Position numbers and translations under genes: made by a program. Below the pieces are notes generated by a model, which was not told the origin of the DNA, made no database searches, and saw only the letters and a list, made by a program, of their open reading frames with translations. From contig NZ_AP012326.1 of NCBI RefSeq assembly GCF_001042595.1, positions 2,294,001-2,358,000 on the forward strand: a stretch of DNA of 64,000 bases, written 5' to 3'. Of this stretch, positions 36,419 to 45,586 are shown piece after piece (within the stretch, counting starts at the first letter, position 1; each line of letters starts with the position of its first letter). Origin of the DNA: Bifidobacterium dentium JCM 1195 = DSM 20436. GTDB lineage: Bacteria > Actinomycetota > Actinomycetes > Actinomycetales > Bifidobacteriaceae.

Positions 36419-39400
36419 TCACCCTCGGCCGGTCACCTTGTCGAAATGATGCCAGGCATGCCATTCGGGGACCCAACTGCGACCATGGGCCATCTTGCCG
36501 GTGTACTGGTCGAAGTAATACCAGGCACCGTTACGGCGGTCGAGTCCGTGCACCATGATGCCGGTCACCGGGTCGTAACGCACCCACTTGCCGCCGTTCG
36601 AGCGGATGTAGGTGTCGCCGTGGTACATCGCGCCGGTGGTCTTATCGAACAGATACCAGCCTGTATGCGCCTTGTCATAGTTCACGAACTGCTCGCCGTG
36701 GGCCATGATGCCGGTGATCCAGTCGTAATACACCCACTTGCCGCCGTTGGACGACACATATTTCATGCCCTTGGCCATCTCGCCGGTGACCGGATCGAAG
36801 TAGTACCAGCCGACATGATTGGCCTTGGTGGAGTACTGCTCGCCCTTGACCATATGCGAGTTCGCATCGAAACGCACCCACTTGCCGCCCTTGGCACGGT
36901 TGGATTCATCCTTCGGGATGAACACGTCCTTGTCGCAGGCGATGGTGCCGTCGGCATCGGCCCAGTACCAAGCGTTGCTGTCCGGATCATAGAAGGCATG
37001 ACTGCGTGCCATACGCCCGTTGTCGTACCAGTGACGTACGCGGCCATCCATCACCCAGCCGTTCTTCGTTTCGGGAGTCGTCTTCGTACTGATGACCTCC
37101 TTGAACGCCTTCAGCGACTGCAGCGGATTGCCATGATCGTCGAACACGGCCTGATTGTCCCAGCCCGAAGCGCTCCACGCATCGTATTCGGTGCTGCTCG
37201 GATCATTGTTCTTGGCATAGGAACTTGCCCAGCCAGTGGCCGCATCGTTGGCATAGGCCTTGTTGACGGCCCAATGGTTGGTTCCCGGCACCACGGCAAT
37301 CCATGCCGGCTCCCAGTAGAAGGCGCCGAGGCCAAGACCCGTGCCGCCGTCGGCGGAAGTGACCGTCTCCAACGTATCGTGGATCACGTCGGCCTGCCCC
37401 TGCACGCTTACCTGATACGGATATTTGTTGTTCTTGTCGGTGTTCGGGCCGGAAAGATTGTTCGAGCCGCCGTCACTATCGTTCTCGGTGAACGGATAGC
37501 TGAATTCGACGACCGCGAATTCCTTCTTGTACTTTTCGGTGACGACCTGCTCCAGCTTGATGAGCGCACCCATCGGATCCTGGTTGGCATCGGTACCGTC
37601 CGATCCGGAGCTCCAGAACGGATAGTACGTGCTGCCGTACACGTCGTAGTCCAGCTTGTATTTCTTGAAGTAGTTCAACGCAAAGTCGGCGGAACCCGAA
37701 TCCGTGTACATGAAGTGCACGGCCACCTTGGTGCCTTTCGGGGCATACTGGCGAATGGCCTTGGAACCTTCGTTCATCAGGTCCACGAAGTTCTTCCACT
37801 CCTGGTCCTTGGCGTTGTCCCAGTAGCTCACCGTCACGCCGCACAGACCGCTGTTCGACTCATTGCCAAGCTGCACCATGCCAAGATCCACGCCGTTGTT
37901 CACCATCGTCTGCATCACGTTCTTGGTGAAGTCATACACGTCGGTCTTCAGCTGGCTGAGATTGTGTCCCTTCCATGCTTTCGGCGTACGCCACGAAGAG
38001 GCATAGAAATCGTTGTAATGCAGGTCGAGCAGCACTTTCATGCCATACTGCGTGGCTTCCTTGGCCATGCGGGTCACGGTGTCGAGATCGTCGGTGCCGC
38101 TGCCGTAGCTGTTGCCGTTCTCATCATATGGATCGTTGAACAAGCGCAGACGCACCCAGTTCACGCCGTTGTCATGCAGGATCTTGAACAGCGATTCCTC
38201 TTGGCCGTCGAAGTTCTTGAACCGCACTCCGGCCTTATACAGCGCCTCATAACTGGACACATCGGCACCGCGTATGGTGTCTTCGGTCACCGTAGGCACC
38301 TGCTCCACCGAAGCGGTTTGTTGTGCCGCGCCGGTGTCGGCGCCCGTCTTGTACGGATCTTCGGCGGTCGGCACCATGTCGGCATCTTCCGGGTTCGCCG
38401 CCGTCAGCTGGCCGAACACCTTCAGCGACTGCAATGGCTGGCCTAGATCATCAAACAGGGCCGCATCATCTTGCTGGCTGGCTCCACCGTTGTCGGCATA
38501 GTCGACATAGTCCGCCGCATACTTGCTGGCCCAACCAGTGCCGTATTTATTGGCGGAGTTCCAGTTGTCATCGGCGTTCCACAGGCCGCCCTTCACTGCG
38601 ATCCAAGTGGCATCGCCATAGAACACGCCGGCGCCGCCGGCATTGTTCTTCGCAGACACCATAGCCTTGTACAGGCTGCGGATATAGTCCGCCTGGCCTT
38701 GCGGGCTAAGCGTCTTGCCGCTCTGTTTAAGGTCACTGGCTCCGCTGGTGTTACCCTGCCCATCGCTGTCGTATTCGGTGAACGGATACAGTACGTCAAG
38801 CACCGCCATGGATTTGCCGTACTCTTCGGAAATCATCCGGCGGGATTGTGCCAAGCTGTTCAGATCGTCATAGGCTGCATACACTTTGGTGCCGATCACG
38901 TCGTAATCGACCTTGTAGTACTTGAGCATGTCGACGTACGTGGTGGTCAGCGTCTGGTCCACCGACGAGCAGCCGACCGCGATCCTGGTGCCGGCATTGT
39001 TGGCGCGGATCGCCTTGCTGGCGGCACTGATCAGCTGTGACATGCCCTTCCAATCGTCCTGCCCCAGAAAGCTGCCCTGCAGATCCTTCTTGTTCTCGCT
39101 GTCCGCATAGTACGGTGAGCTGATCTCACTGCCGATGGTCACCATGTTCGGCGTTACGCCGGCAGCCTTGAGCTTGGAAAGGGAATCGGCGGTGTAATCG
39201 CTCACCTGACTGGTCAGCTTGGCCAGATTCGTAGGCCAGCCCTTCGGCAACTTCTGCACGGTCTTCGACGTGTAGAAATCGGAATACAGGAATTGGATGT
39301 TGACGTTCAGGCCATTGGCCTGAGCCGCTTTGGCCGTGGCAATGGCGTTATCGAGCGTCGGATTGCCGCCACCGTACGTGTTGCCGTTGCCGTCCGTAGG

Positions 39401-39889
39401 ATTCACCGCGACCTTCAGCAGCACATAGTTGATTCCCGAGGCCTTCAACAGCTGCATCATGCCGTTGTCATCCAAATTATTGCCGTCGAAATCCTTGAAG
39501 GCATAGCCGTTCTTGGCGGTTCGCGCGGCTTTCATGGCCTGATACGAGGTGAGGTTCACACCGCGCACGGTATCGTCCTGCATGGAGGAGACGCCCGCCA
39601 CCTGTGCGGGCTGATCCTTGACTCCCGTGTCCGTTCCTTCATTCCATGGAGCCGGATACGAAGAGTCCTCCGCAAGAGGGACGATGTCGGATTCGTTCTG
39701 CGTGGATTCCTCCAGCAGCTGCCGTTCCTGATCGGCATTCTGTTCGGCTGCCTCAGCACGCAGCTGAGCGCTGGTATGGATGTCATCATCGTTCGATTGC
39801 GCATCCTGAGCGAATGCTCCGGTGGGCATGCACATCATTAGAGACACCGTTGTACCAATAAGCGCAACGATAGCCCTTCTTCTTCTCAT
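36419..39889 (-). CDS. Secreted tandem GH53 endo-beta-1,4-galactanase with wall-binding repeats
   Basis: A 1156-residue protein. Signal peptide (about 1-27), acidic linker, GH53 copy 1 (about 107-495), GH53 copy 2 (about 537-915), then about 210 residues of aromatic/Gly wall-binding repeats. Copy 2 has MVQLGNESNS (acid/base Glu 677) and FAVVEFSYPFT (nucleophile Glu 795) and should cut beta-1,4-galactan. Copy 1 has TIGSEISS (Glu 255, but Asn replaced by Ser) and MAVLDVLYPFT, where the nucleophile is replaced by Asp 365. LYSDFY stands for HYNDFY. So copy 1 is probably inactive and may bind substrate. GAGGGG supports the start. The repeats instead of a sortase signal suggest non-covalent wall display. 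Confidence 0.93.
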   Translation of the reverse strand: MRRRRAIVALIGTTVSLMMCMPTGAFAQDAQSNDDDIHTSAQLRAEAAEQNADQERQLLEESTQNESDIVPLAEDSSYPAPWNEGTDTGVKDQPAQVAGVSSMQDDTVRGVNLTSYQAMKAARTAKNGYAFKDFDGNNLDDNGMMQLLKASGINYVLLKVAVNPTDGNGNTYGGGNPTLDNAIATAKAAQANGLNVNIQFLYSDFYTSKTVQKLPKGWPTNLAKLTSQVSDYTADSLSKLKAAGVTPNMVTIGSEISSPYYADSENKKDLQGSFLGQDDWKGMSQLISAASKAIRANNAGTRIAVGCSSVDQTLTTTYVDMLKYYKVDYDVIGTKVYAAYDDLNSLAQSRRMISEEYGKSMAVLDVLYPFTEYDSDGQGNTSGASDLKQSGKTLSPQGQADYIRSLYKAMVSAKNNAGGAGVFYGDATWIAVKGGLWNADDNWNSANKYGTGWASKYAADYVDYADNGGASQQDDAALFDDLGQPLQSLKVFGQLTAANPEDADMVPTAEDPYKTGADTGAAQQTASVEQVPTVTEDTIRGADVSSYEALYKAGVRFKNFDGQEESLFKILHDNGVNWVRLRLFNDPYDENGNSYGSGTDDLDTVTRMAKEATQYGMKVLLDLHYNDFYASSWRTPKAWKGHNLSQLKTDVYDFTKNVMQTMVNNGVDLGMVQLGNESNSGLCGVTVSYWDNAKDQEWKNFVDLMNEGSKAIRQYAPKGTKVAVHFMYTDSGSADFALNYFKKYKLDYDVYGSTYYPFWSSGSDGTDANQDPMGALIKLEQVVTEKYKKEFAVVEFSYPFTENDSDGGSNNLSGPNTDKNNKYPYQVSVQGQADVIHDTLETVTSADGGTGLGLGAFYWEPAWIAVVPGTNHWAVNKAYANDAATGWASSYAKNNDPSSTEYDAWSASGWDNQAVFDDHGNPLQSLKAFKEVISTKTTPETKNGWVMDGRVRHWYDNGRMARSHAFYDPDSNAWYWADADGTIACDKDVFIPKDESNRAKGGKWVRFDANSHMVKGEQYSTKANHVGWYYFDPVTGEMAKGMKYVSSNGGKWVYYDWITGIMAHGEQFVNYDKAHTGWYLFDKTTGAMYHGDTYIRSNGGKWVRYDPVTGIMVHGLDRRNGAWYYFDQYTGKMAHGRSWVPEWHAWHHFDKVTGRG
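36545..36791 (-). repeat. Inverted-repeat copy 2 (wall-binding repeat DNA)
   Basis: Within the C-terminal repeats of the GH53 gene; the reverse complement matches 27199-27444 nearly base for base. The pair could recombine and invert the 9.3 kb between. Confidence 0.8.
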
Positions 39890-39934
39890 CTGATTTCCCC
39901 TCTGTTTTTTCGCGGCTGCCCCTTGCAGCCTCAT

Positions 39935-40987
39935 TCACGCGGCGGCTTGCCTGCGTTTCGCCAACTGCGGGTAGAACCACTCGTTGACCACTGGTACATA
40001 ATACAGCAGTGCCGCAAACGCCAGATCAATCGGCAAACGCACCACAAAACTCGTCACAGTCAGCGGGATATGTGGCAACAGGTTGTGCAACACCCCCAAA
40101 TACATCTGCCACGGCAACACATCATCCTCAACAAGATGCACACATAAAATGGCGAGGCTCGACTGCCCAGTCCAGCTCAGCGCCCTTCCCAAAGCGGGCA
40201 CATGGTCGAGCAGCTTCGAAATGCCGACCACGCACAACGTTCCCGCGAGGCTGCCGATCACCGCCTGCACCGGGCGGGTGCCGTAGTTGTTGATGGCCAT
40301 GCTCATGCCTCCGAATCGGACGATGGCGACGACCCAGATCACGCCGGCAACGCCCCACAGCCACGGGAAGCGCTTTACATGGCCCATCAGGTCATACCGT
40401 TTCGCCAAGTAGCCGACATATACGAACGCGACCGCGCACATACCCGACTGCAAGCTCCAAGGCAACCACACGTATCGGGCGGAAATATAACCGATCGCAA
40501 AGCTGGACACCACCCAGACCGGCGTATACGGCAATTTGGCGAAGGCATGCAGCAACAGATGCGCCCAGAACAAAGCCAACAGGAACCAGATCGCACCGAT
40601 GCGCAGCTCCACAGGCCATAATGTACGGTCGGAGATGTCACCGCTACCATACAGTACCGCCTCGCCCCAGCGGCGTAGCATGTAAGCCCGGCCTTCATGG
40701 TTGACGGTGGCCATGCACGTCACACCGACCAACACCGCCACGCCCGTCACCGCGTATGTGCACAGCAACTGCCTGGCTTCCTTCGCCCAGCGGAAGCTAC
40801 GTTCCGGATGCATGAAATAGCCGGACAGTATGAAGAACAACGGCATGTGGAAGGAGAAGCAGACCGCCACCACCAGCTGCGCGGTGTGATGAGGGATGAA
40901 TACGTTCGCCTCAATGGCGCTGTGCCCCAGAATCACGGCAAGAATGGCAATGCCTTTGGCTATGTCGAAGAAACGGATTCGTTGCAT
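39935..40987 (-). CDS. Acyltransferase 3 family membrane protein
   Basis: A 350-residue integral membrane protein starting RIRFFDIAKGIAILAVILGH, with the Asp-Ile-Ala-Lys and His pattern of fucose/polysaccharide O-acetyltransferases (WecH/OatA-like membrane part). It continues with FFILSGYFMHPERSF and about ten helices; AIWFLLALFWAHLLLHAF is in the middle. It has no extra SGNH domain of its own, but the next gene upstream encodes a secreted SGNH esterase, which makes a transfer/removal pair conceivable. Its stop is 45 bp before the GH53 start, so the two may be co-transcribed. Confidence 0.88.
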   Translation of the reverse strand: MQRIRFFDIAKGIAILAVILGHSAIEANVFIPHHTAQLVVAVCFSFHMPLFFILSGYFMHPERSFRWAKEARQLLCTYAVTGVAVLVGVTCMATVNHEGRAYMLRRWGEAVLYGSGDISDRTLWPVELRIGAIWFLLALFWAHLLLHAFAKLPYTPVWVVSSFAIGYISARYVWLPWSLQSGMCAVAFVYVGYLAKRYDLMGHVKRFPWLWGVAGVIWVVAIVRFGGMSMAINNYGTRPVQAVIGSLAGTLCVVGISKLLDHVPALGRALSWTGQSSLAILCVHLVEDDVLPWQMYLGVLHNLLPHIPLTVTSFVVRLPIDLAFAALLYYVPVVNEWFYPQLAKRRQAAA

Positions 40988-41038
40988 AGTGTATTCGGTC
41001 TTCTCCCTGCTCGGTCTACCGGTTTAGATTCCCTCACC

Positions 41039-42676
41039 CTATAGACCGAGCAGCTGGCGCATGGCCCGCCACATCACTTCCTGACCCATGCGATTCGGAT
41101 GAATGCCGTCGGTATACAGCGCCTGCTGCGGCATGCCGGTGGTGCGGCCGACCGTCTGGAACGCCGAATACAGCGAGGCATACTGCCATCCATGCCGTCT
41201 GCAGATCTGCTGCAGTGCCGCATTCTCCTGATTCATGGTCAGGCTCCGAGGATCCGACAACGTATCGATATTCGCGATCACATACACGTTCTGCGAGCCG
41301 TAACGAGCTGCGACCCTGTTCAGATACGATTCCGCCGCGGCCGTGAAATCGTTGACGTTCGACAGTCTCAGCCGGTCGTTTGCGCCGAGCATCACGATGG
41401 CCGCATCCTCATGGCCGAGCGTATCGTCACCGATGGAGTTGTACGCCGAATACGAGCCCTTGCCCGGAGCGCTGGCGTTGGTCACCGACACGCCTCGAGA
41501 TTCCAGATAGTGCCTCAGATCGTTGACCGCCATGCGAGATTGCGACGACGGCTCATAATACGTAGTCCCTTCCAGACGGAACAGCTCACGGGAAGTATAC
41601 GGGTACGTCTCATCGGAGCCGACACCTGCTGCGATGCTATCGCCCAAGATGCGCACCGAATGGTACTTTCCCTGCCGGATACGTGCGCCAAAACCGCCTG
41701 CGGAAGCCTGTACGGTATCTTGCGGTATTGCTGCCGAACGGCGGGTATCAAGCGCACCGGTGACGGTATTGAAATAGTAGTTCGCACCATTCACGCTGTG
41801 CCAGCCATACAGCATCTTCCCGCTGGGCCAGTCGTAGCACACATGCTTGCCACCAACCCACTGCCAGCCATACCGGACGGCTCCGGTATTGGCGTCCAAC
41901 AGATACCAGGCTCCGTCAATCGGTTGTTCGCCATACAGCATCCAGCCCATGCGGCGGTCGTAGAACACCCATTTCTGCTGCTTGGCATGGTAGACAAAGC
42001 CGTATTTGACCGCACCGGTCGTATCATCGAAGTCATACCAATGACCATTCACCGCATGCTGTCCATGGAGCATCTGACCGGAAACCGGATCATAGCAGAC
42101 CCACTTGTGCTGGGACGCGTTGTAGTAGAAGCCATGGGTCATGGCACCGGTATGTTCGTCGAAATGGTACCAGCCGGTATGTGCGGCATCATAGTTCACC
42201 AGTCGTTCGCCGTATGCCATCTTGCCGGTAATCCAGTCGTAATAGACCCATTTGCCGCCGTTTGAAGGCACGAAGGTCATGCCCTTGGCCATGGCGCCGG
42301 TATGGCGGTCGAAGTAATACCATCCGCCATAGCGATAGTCCTCGCCTTTGATCATGTGGCCGTTGGCATCGTAGCGCACCCACTTGCCACCGTTCGAATG
42401 CAGGTAGACGTCTTTGTTACGGGCCACGGTGCCATCGCCATCGATCCAGTACCAGTTGCCGTCCTGCCGGTCATAGATTTCCCGGGAGCGGACCATTTCA
42501 CCGTTCTCGTAGTAATGCTGCCTACCCTGATCCCAACCGTTCTTCGATTCGGCGGATACGGCCGGAACCTGAGTCGTTTCGGCATCGGCCTGCGCGACAC
42601 TCGCACACAGACCAAGCACACCTATCGACATCGAAAAAAGAACGGCTCCAAGCGCCATTGCCTGTTTGCCATGCAT
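41039..42676 (-). CDS. Secreted SGNH hydrolase with wall-binding repeats
   Basis: A 545-residue protein. Signal peptide (about 1-29, cleavage after AQA), about twelve aromatic/Gly repeats (WDQGRQHYYENGEMVRSREI, GGKWVYYDWITGKMAYGE), then an SGNH/GDSL esterase domain from about residue 335. Block I is VRILGDSIAAGVG (Ser near 343), block III MLGANDRLRL, and block V DGIHPNRMG (Asp and His near 527). It should remove an ester group, such as acetyl, from a wall glycan. The start at 42676 is chosen because GGGAGG lies 6 nt upstream. The open frame begins further upstream, but that part overlaps the next gene and has no signals. Confidence 0.92.
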   Translation of the reverse strand: MHGKQAMALGAVLFSMSIGVLGLCASVAQADAETTQVPAVSAESKNGWDQGRQHYYENGEMVRSREIYDRQDGNWYWIDGDGTVARNKDVYLHSNGGKWVRYDANGHMIKGEDYRYGGWYYFDRHTGAMAKGMTFVPSNGGKWVYYDWITGKMAYGERLVNYDAAHTGWYHFDEHTGAMTHGFYYNASQHKWVCYDPVSGQMLHGQHAVNGHWYDFDDTTGAVKYGFVYHAKQQKWVFYDRRMGWMLYGEQPIDGAWYLLDANTGAVRYGWQWVGGKHVCYDWPSGKMLYGWHSVNGANYYFNTVTGALDTRRSAAIPQDTVQASAGGFGARIRQGKYHSVRILGDSIAAGVGSDETYPYTSRELFRLEGTTYYEPSSQSRMAVNDLRHYLESRGVSVTNASAPGKGSYSAYNSIGDDTLGHEDAAIVMLGANDRLRLSNVNDFTAAAESYLNRVAARYGSQNVYVIANIDTLSDPRSLTMNQENAALQQICRRHGWQYASLYSAFQTVGRTTGMPQQALYTDGIHPNRMGQEVMWRAMRQLLGL

Positions 42677-42710
42677 GCCGCACCTCCCAATCATGCGATT
42701 TTTTCCGTTA

Positions 42711-44429
42711 TCACTGTACCGCAACAGGTCTTGCGGCAAGACGACGCCGTTGATGGACGCTTTTACCCCAGGCCACCGCCGTTTGGATGCCATAGGCCGC
42801 CATGGGTACCAGCAACAGGTAGAACGGCAATGTATAGATGCCCTTGGCCTCCCACAGCACGTAACATAGGAAGCCACCAAGGAATGAGGCGCACAGCAGC
42901 ACCTGCACGAATACCTTGTCGGCATTGCCTTCCTCATTACGGTTCCTGAACACCGCGCGGGTCAGTGCGATGAGTCCGATGAATGCCAGCAGATACATCA
43001 CCGTCTGGGCTACGTTCTCATATCGCAGCAGGATGTTCGATCCACGCCCCACCAGCAGGAAGGAGGCCAATCCGGAAAAATGATTCGACGAATCACCAAG
43101 CTCGGAATACAGCGACGTCATGAACGTGGGCTCAGCCCATTCCGACGCCAGTTTGGCGGTGAAGAAACGCAGTCCCTCACCCGGATCGCCTAAGAGTTCG
43201 GCGAGGCGGCTCTTGACGAAATCCGTGGAAATCTGCGACTGCTGCGCATAATCATTGCCGGTTTTCTCGAATGCGTCCAACGCGAACCTGCTCCACCAAC
43301 CGGCAGGTACGTTATCCGGCTCCCCCATGCCAAGTGCAATCCAGGAAATCATCGGCATGCCCTTGCCGAAATCCTGTCCGGTCCAATGCTGCACCAAACT
43401 GACGGGCAGTTTGGAAATCACAAAGGCCCCGCCTGCGGACACGAAGGCGACAATCAGCTGCCAGAAACGGCGATTGCGCCATACCGCGAAGATCACGGCG
43501 AGGATTGCGGCCAGAATCACGATCTGATACGTGGATTTGAACACGATGCCGATGCCGCAGATCAGGAAGCCGGCCACGATCGTGAGCCCGCTGGTCCAGA
43601 CCTTCTTCATATGGAACGCTTCGGCCACCGCCGCGGCCCCCGCGATGGTGATGAAGAAGCCCACGGCGTTCGGGTATACGAATGCGGCGAACATCAACAA
43701 CGGCACACAGGTCGCCACCAGCACGGTGAACGCGCCATGGCCCACCGCATCAAGCCCCAGATGGGTGCCGAAACGCCAGAGCACCGCCACCAGAGCGGTG
43801 ACCGCGAGCGCGCTGACGATCTGGAAGGCGAAGACGTTCTTCGCGCCGAACAGGGCGAACACCAGCAGATACCAGAGCATCGGTCCGCTTTGGAACGGAT
43901 AGTACGAGAAGTACGTGTATGCGCTCGGGATGCCCCTGTTTACGCATGCCGCCTCAGTGCTGCCATGCGGGCAGAAATCCGGGCTGAACTGGTTCAGGTT
44001 TCCCTTGAGAAGGGTATCGGCGGCATCCATCAGGCTTCGGGAATCCGGATATCCGTAGGTGGTCAGACCCAATGAGGTTATCCAGATGATTTGCACGACG
44101 GTTACGTAGACCAGCAACGCGACCAGCACCCAACGTTTCGGGAGGCGTGCGATGCCGACCGCCAACAATGCCAGCGCCGCGAACAACGCCACGATTCCCA
44201 GCACGAAGGGTATGGAGGGCAGCCCCAGATGGTAGTGCACCCGTTCCGTGACATTGCCAGGTTCCGGCGCGCTTCGTTCGAATATGACGGTGAAGCAGAT
44301 CGACAGCACCAGCAATACGGCGACGACCGCGGCCTGAAATCCCAGTGCCAGCACCGTCAGCCAGCGAGGCACAGTCCGCCAGAATACCGACTGACGTTCA
44401 GATACGGCATGTATGTTCCGCTCGTTCAC
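42711..44429 (-). CDS. GT-C-like multi-spanning membrane protein
   Basis: A 572-residue protein with about eleven to thirteen membrane helices. The first long outside loop contains YPDSRSLMDAADTLLKGNLN, a pattern with acidic residues seen in GT-C glycosyltransferases. Near the C-terminus FLGGFLCYVLWEAKGIYTLP is shared with actinobacterial and Gram-positive polymer-modifying proteins. Start is GTG with a weak GGGA site. It follows the GtrB-like gene at 44482 on the same strand; that pair (polyprenyl-phosphate-sugar synthase plus GT-C transferase) would add side sugars outside the cell. Confidence 0.82.
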   Translation of the reverse strand: MNERNIHAVSERQSVFWRTVPRWLTVLALGFQAAVVAVLLVLSICFTVIFERSAPEPGNVTERVHYHLGLPSIPFVLGIVALFAALALLAVGIARLPKRWVLVALLVYVTVVQIIWITSLGLTTYGYPDSRSLMDAADTLLKGNLNQFSPDFCPHGSTEAACVNRGIPSAYTYFSYYPFQSGPMLWYLLVFALFGAKNVFAFQIVSALAVTALVAVLWRFGTHLGLDAVGHGAFTVLVATCVPLLMFAAFVYPNAVGFFITIAGAAAVAEAFHMKKVWTSGLTIVAGFLICGIGIVFKSTYQIVILAAILAVIFAVWRNRRFWQLIVAFVSAGGAFVISKLPVSLVQHWTGQDFGKGMPMISWIALGMGEPDNVPAGWWSRFALDAFEKTGNDYAQQSQISTDFVKSRLAELLGDPGEGLRFFTAKLASEWAEPTFMTSLYSELGDSSNHFSGLASFLLVGRGSNILLRYENVAQTVMYLLAFIGLIALTRAVFRNRNEEGNADKVFVQVLLCASFLGGFLCYVLWEAKGIYTLPFYLLLVPMAAYGIQTAVAWGKSVHQRRRLAARPVAVQ

Positions 44430-44481
44430 TCAATCATCCCATCTTGCCCGGAAAATGCGAGAACGGCCCATCATCGGCCGC

Positions 44482-45474
44482 TTATAGCGATTCTTCAATG
44501 ATATAGCGCGGGCGCGCCTTCACTTCCAGATAAATCTTGGCGATGTACTCGCCCGTCACGCCCAGCGACAGCAGAATGAAACCGCCCAGAATCCACAGCG
44601 AGCACATCATGGAACCCCAACCTGCCACGGCATGCCCGGAAAACACCGAAATCAGCGTGTACACCAGCATGATGACGCCCACGAACACGGAGAATACGCC
44701 AAGCCCGGTAATCATGGTCAATGGTTTGGTGGAGAACGACGTAACGCCTTCGATGGCGAAGGAGACCATTTTTTTCAGCGGATACTTCGATTCGCCGGCC
44801 ACGCGGGTGCCGCGCTTGTAGAACACCTTTGCGGTCTTGAATCCGAGGGATGGCACCAGACCGCGCAGGAACAGATTCGATTCCCTGTACTGCGACAGGG
44901 CCTGCAGGGCCGCACGGCTCATCAATCGATAGTCGGCATGGTCGGGAACGGTTTCGGTGCCCAGCCACTTCATCATCGAATAGAAGGCGTGAGCGGTTCC
45001 CCGCTTGAATACGGTGTCGGTATCGCGGTTATCGCGTACGCCGTACACGATTTCGGCGCCTTCACGGTAAGCGGCGACCATGCCGTCGACGGCATTCGGA
45101 TCATCCTGCAAGTCGGCATCCATGGAGACCGCGGCATCGACGTTCAAGTGCAGCGCATGCATCAGCCCCGCGAACAGCGCATTCTGATGCCCTCGATTAT
45201 GGGCGAGCTTCACCCCGTGGAACATGTCAGGGCACTCGTTATGCAGGGACGTGATCACATCCCATGTCTTGTCAGCGGAGCCGTCATCCACGAAAACGAC
45301 CGAACTATCGGAAGCGATCTGACCGGCATCCTTCAAATCCTGAAGTTTGCTCTTCAGAACCCCTGCGGTGACGTGCAGTGCGGCCTCCTCGTTGTAGCAG
45401 GGAATCACAAACACCATTGCCGGCGCTTCACGCAACCGGGCACACGTATCGTAAGCATTCTCTTCGTTCGTCAT
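44482..45474 (-). CDS. Polyprenyl-phosphate glycosyltransferase, GtrB/DPM1-like (GT2)
   Basis: A 330-residue enzyme. FVIPCYNEEAALHVTAGVL, VVFVDDGSADKTWDVI and AAVSMDADLQDDPNAVDGMV give a complete GT-A site, HADYRLMSRAALQAL is the acceptor region, and two C-terminal helices (about residues 230-310) anchor it. Such enzymes load glucose or another hexose on undecaprenyl phosphate. TACACT lies 7 nt before the ATG at 45474 with no ribosome site, so the mRNA is probably leaderless. The GT-C gene next to it is the expected user of the product. Confidence 0.92.
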   Translation of the reverse strand: MTNEENAYDTCARLREAPAMVFVIPCYNEEAALHVTAGVLKSKLQDLKDAGQIASDSSVVFVDDGSADKTWDVITSLHNECPDMFHGVKLAHNRGHQNALFAGLMHALHLNVDAAVSMDADLQDDPNAVDGMVAAYREGAEIVYGVRDNRDTDTVFKRGTAHAFYSMMKWLGTETVPDHADYRLMSRAALQALSQYRESNLFLRGLVPSLGFKTAKVFYKRGTRVAGESKYPLKKMVSFAIEGVTSFSTKPLTMITGLGVFSVFVGVIMLVYTLISVFSGHAVAGWGSMMCSLWILGGFILLSLGVTGEYIAKIYLEVKARPRYIIEESL

Positions 45475-45586
45475 GCTTAATAGTGTATGACAGGCGGCCA
45501 ACCCATGCGCCGGGAATCCCCCTCCCGTTGTCATGCGACCGTTATAGCATGCCCCCTAAGGGAACACAGAGGGGGATTCACCACCA

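Noticed and set aside
36395..38446. 683-codon plus-strand open frame
   Set aside because: It is antisense to the GH53 gene, has no start signals, and its His/Val/Arg-rich composition is that of a shadow frame in GC-rich DNA.
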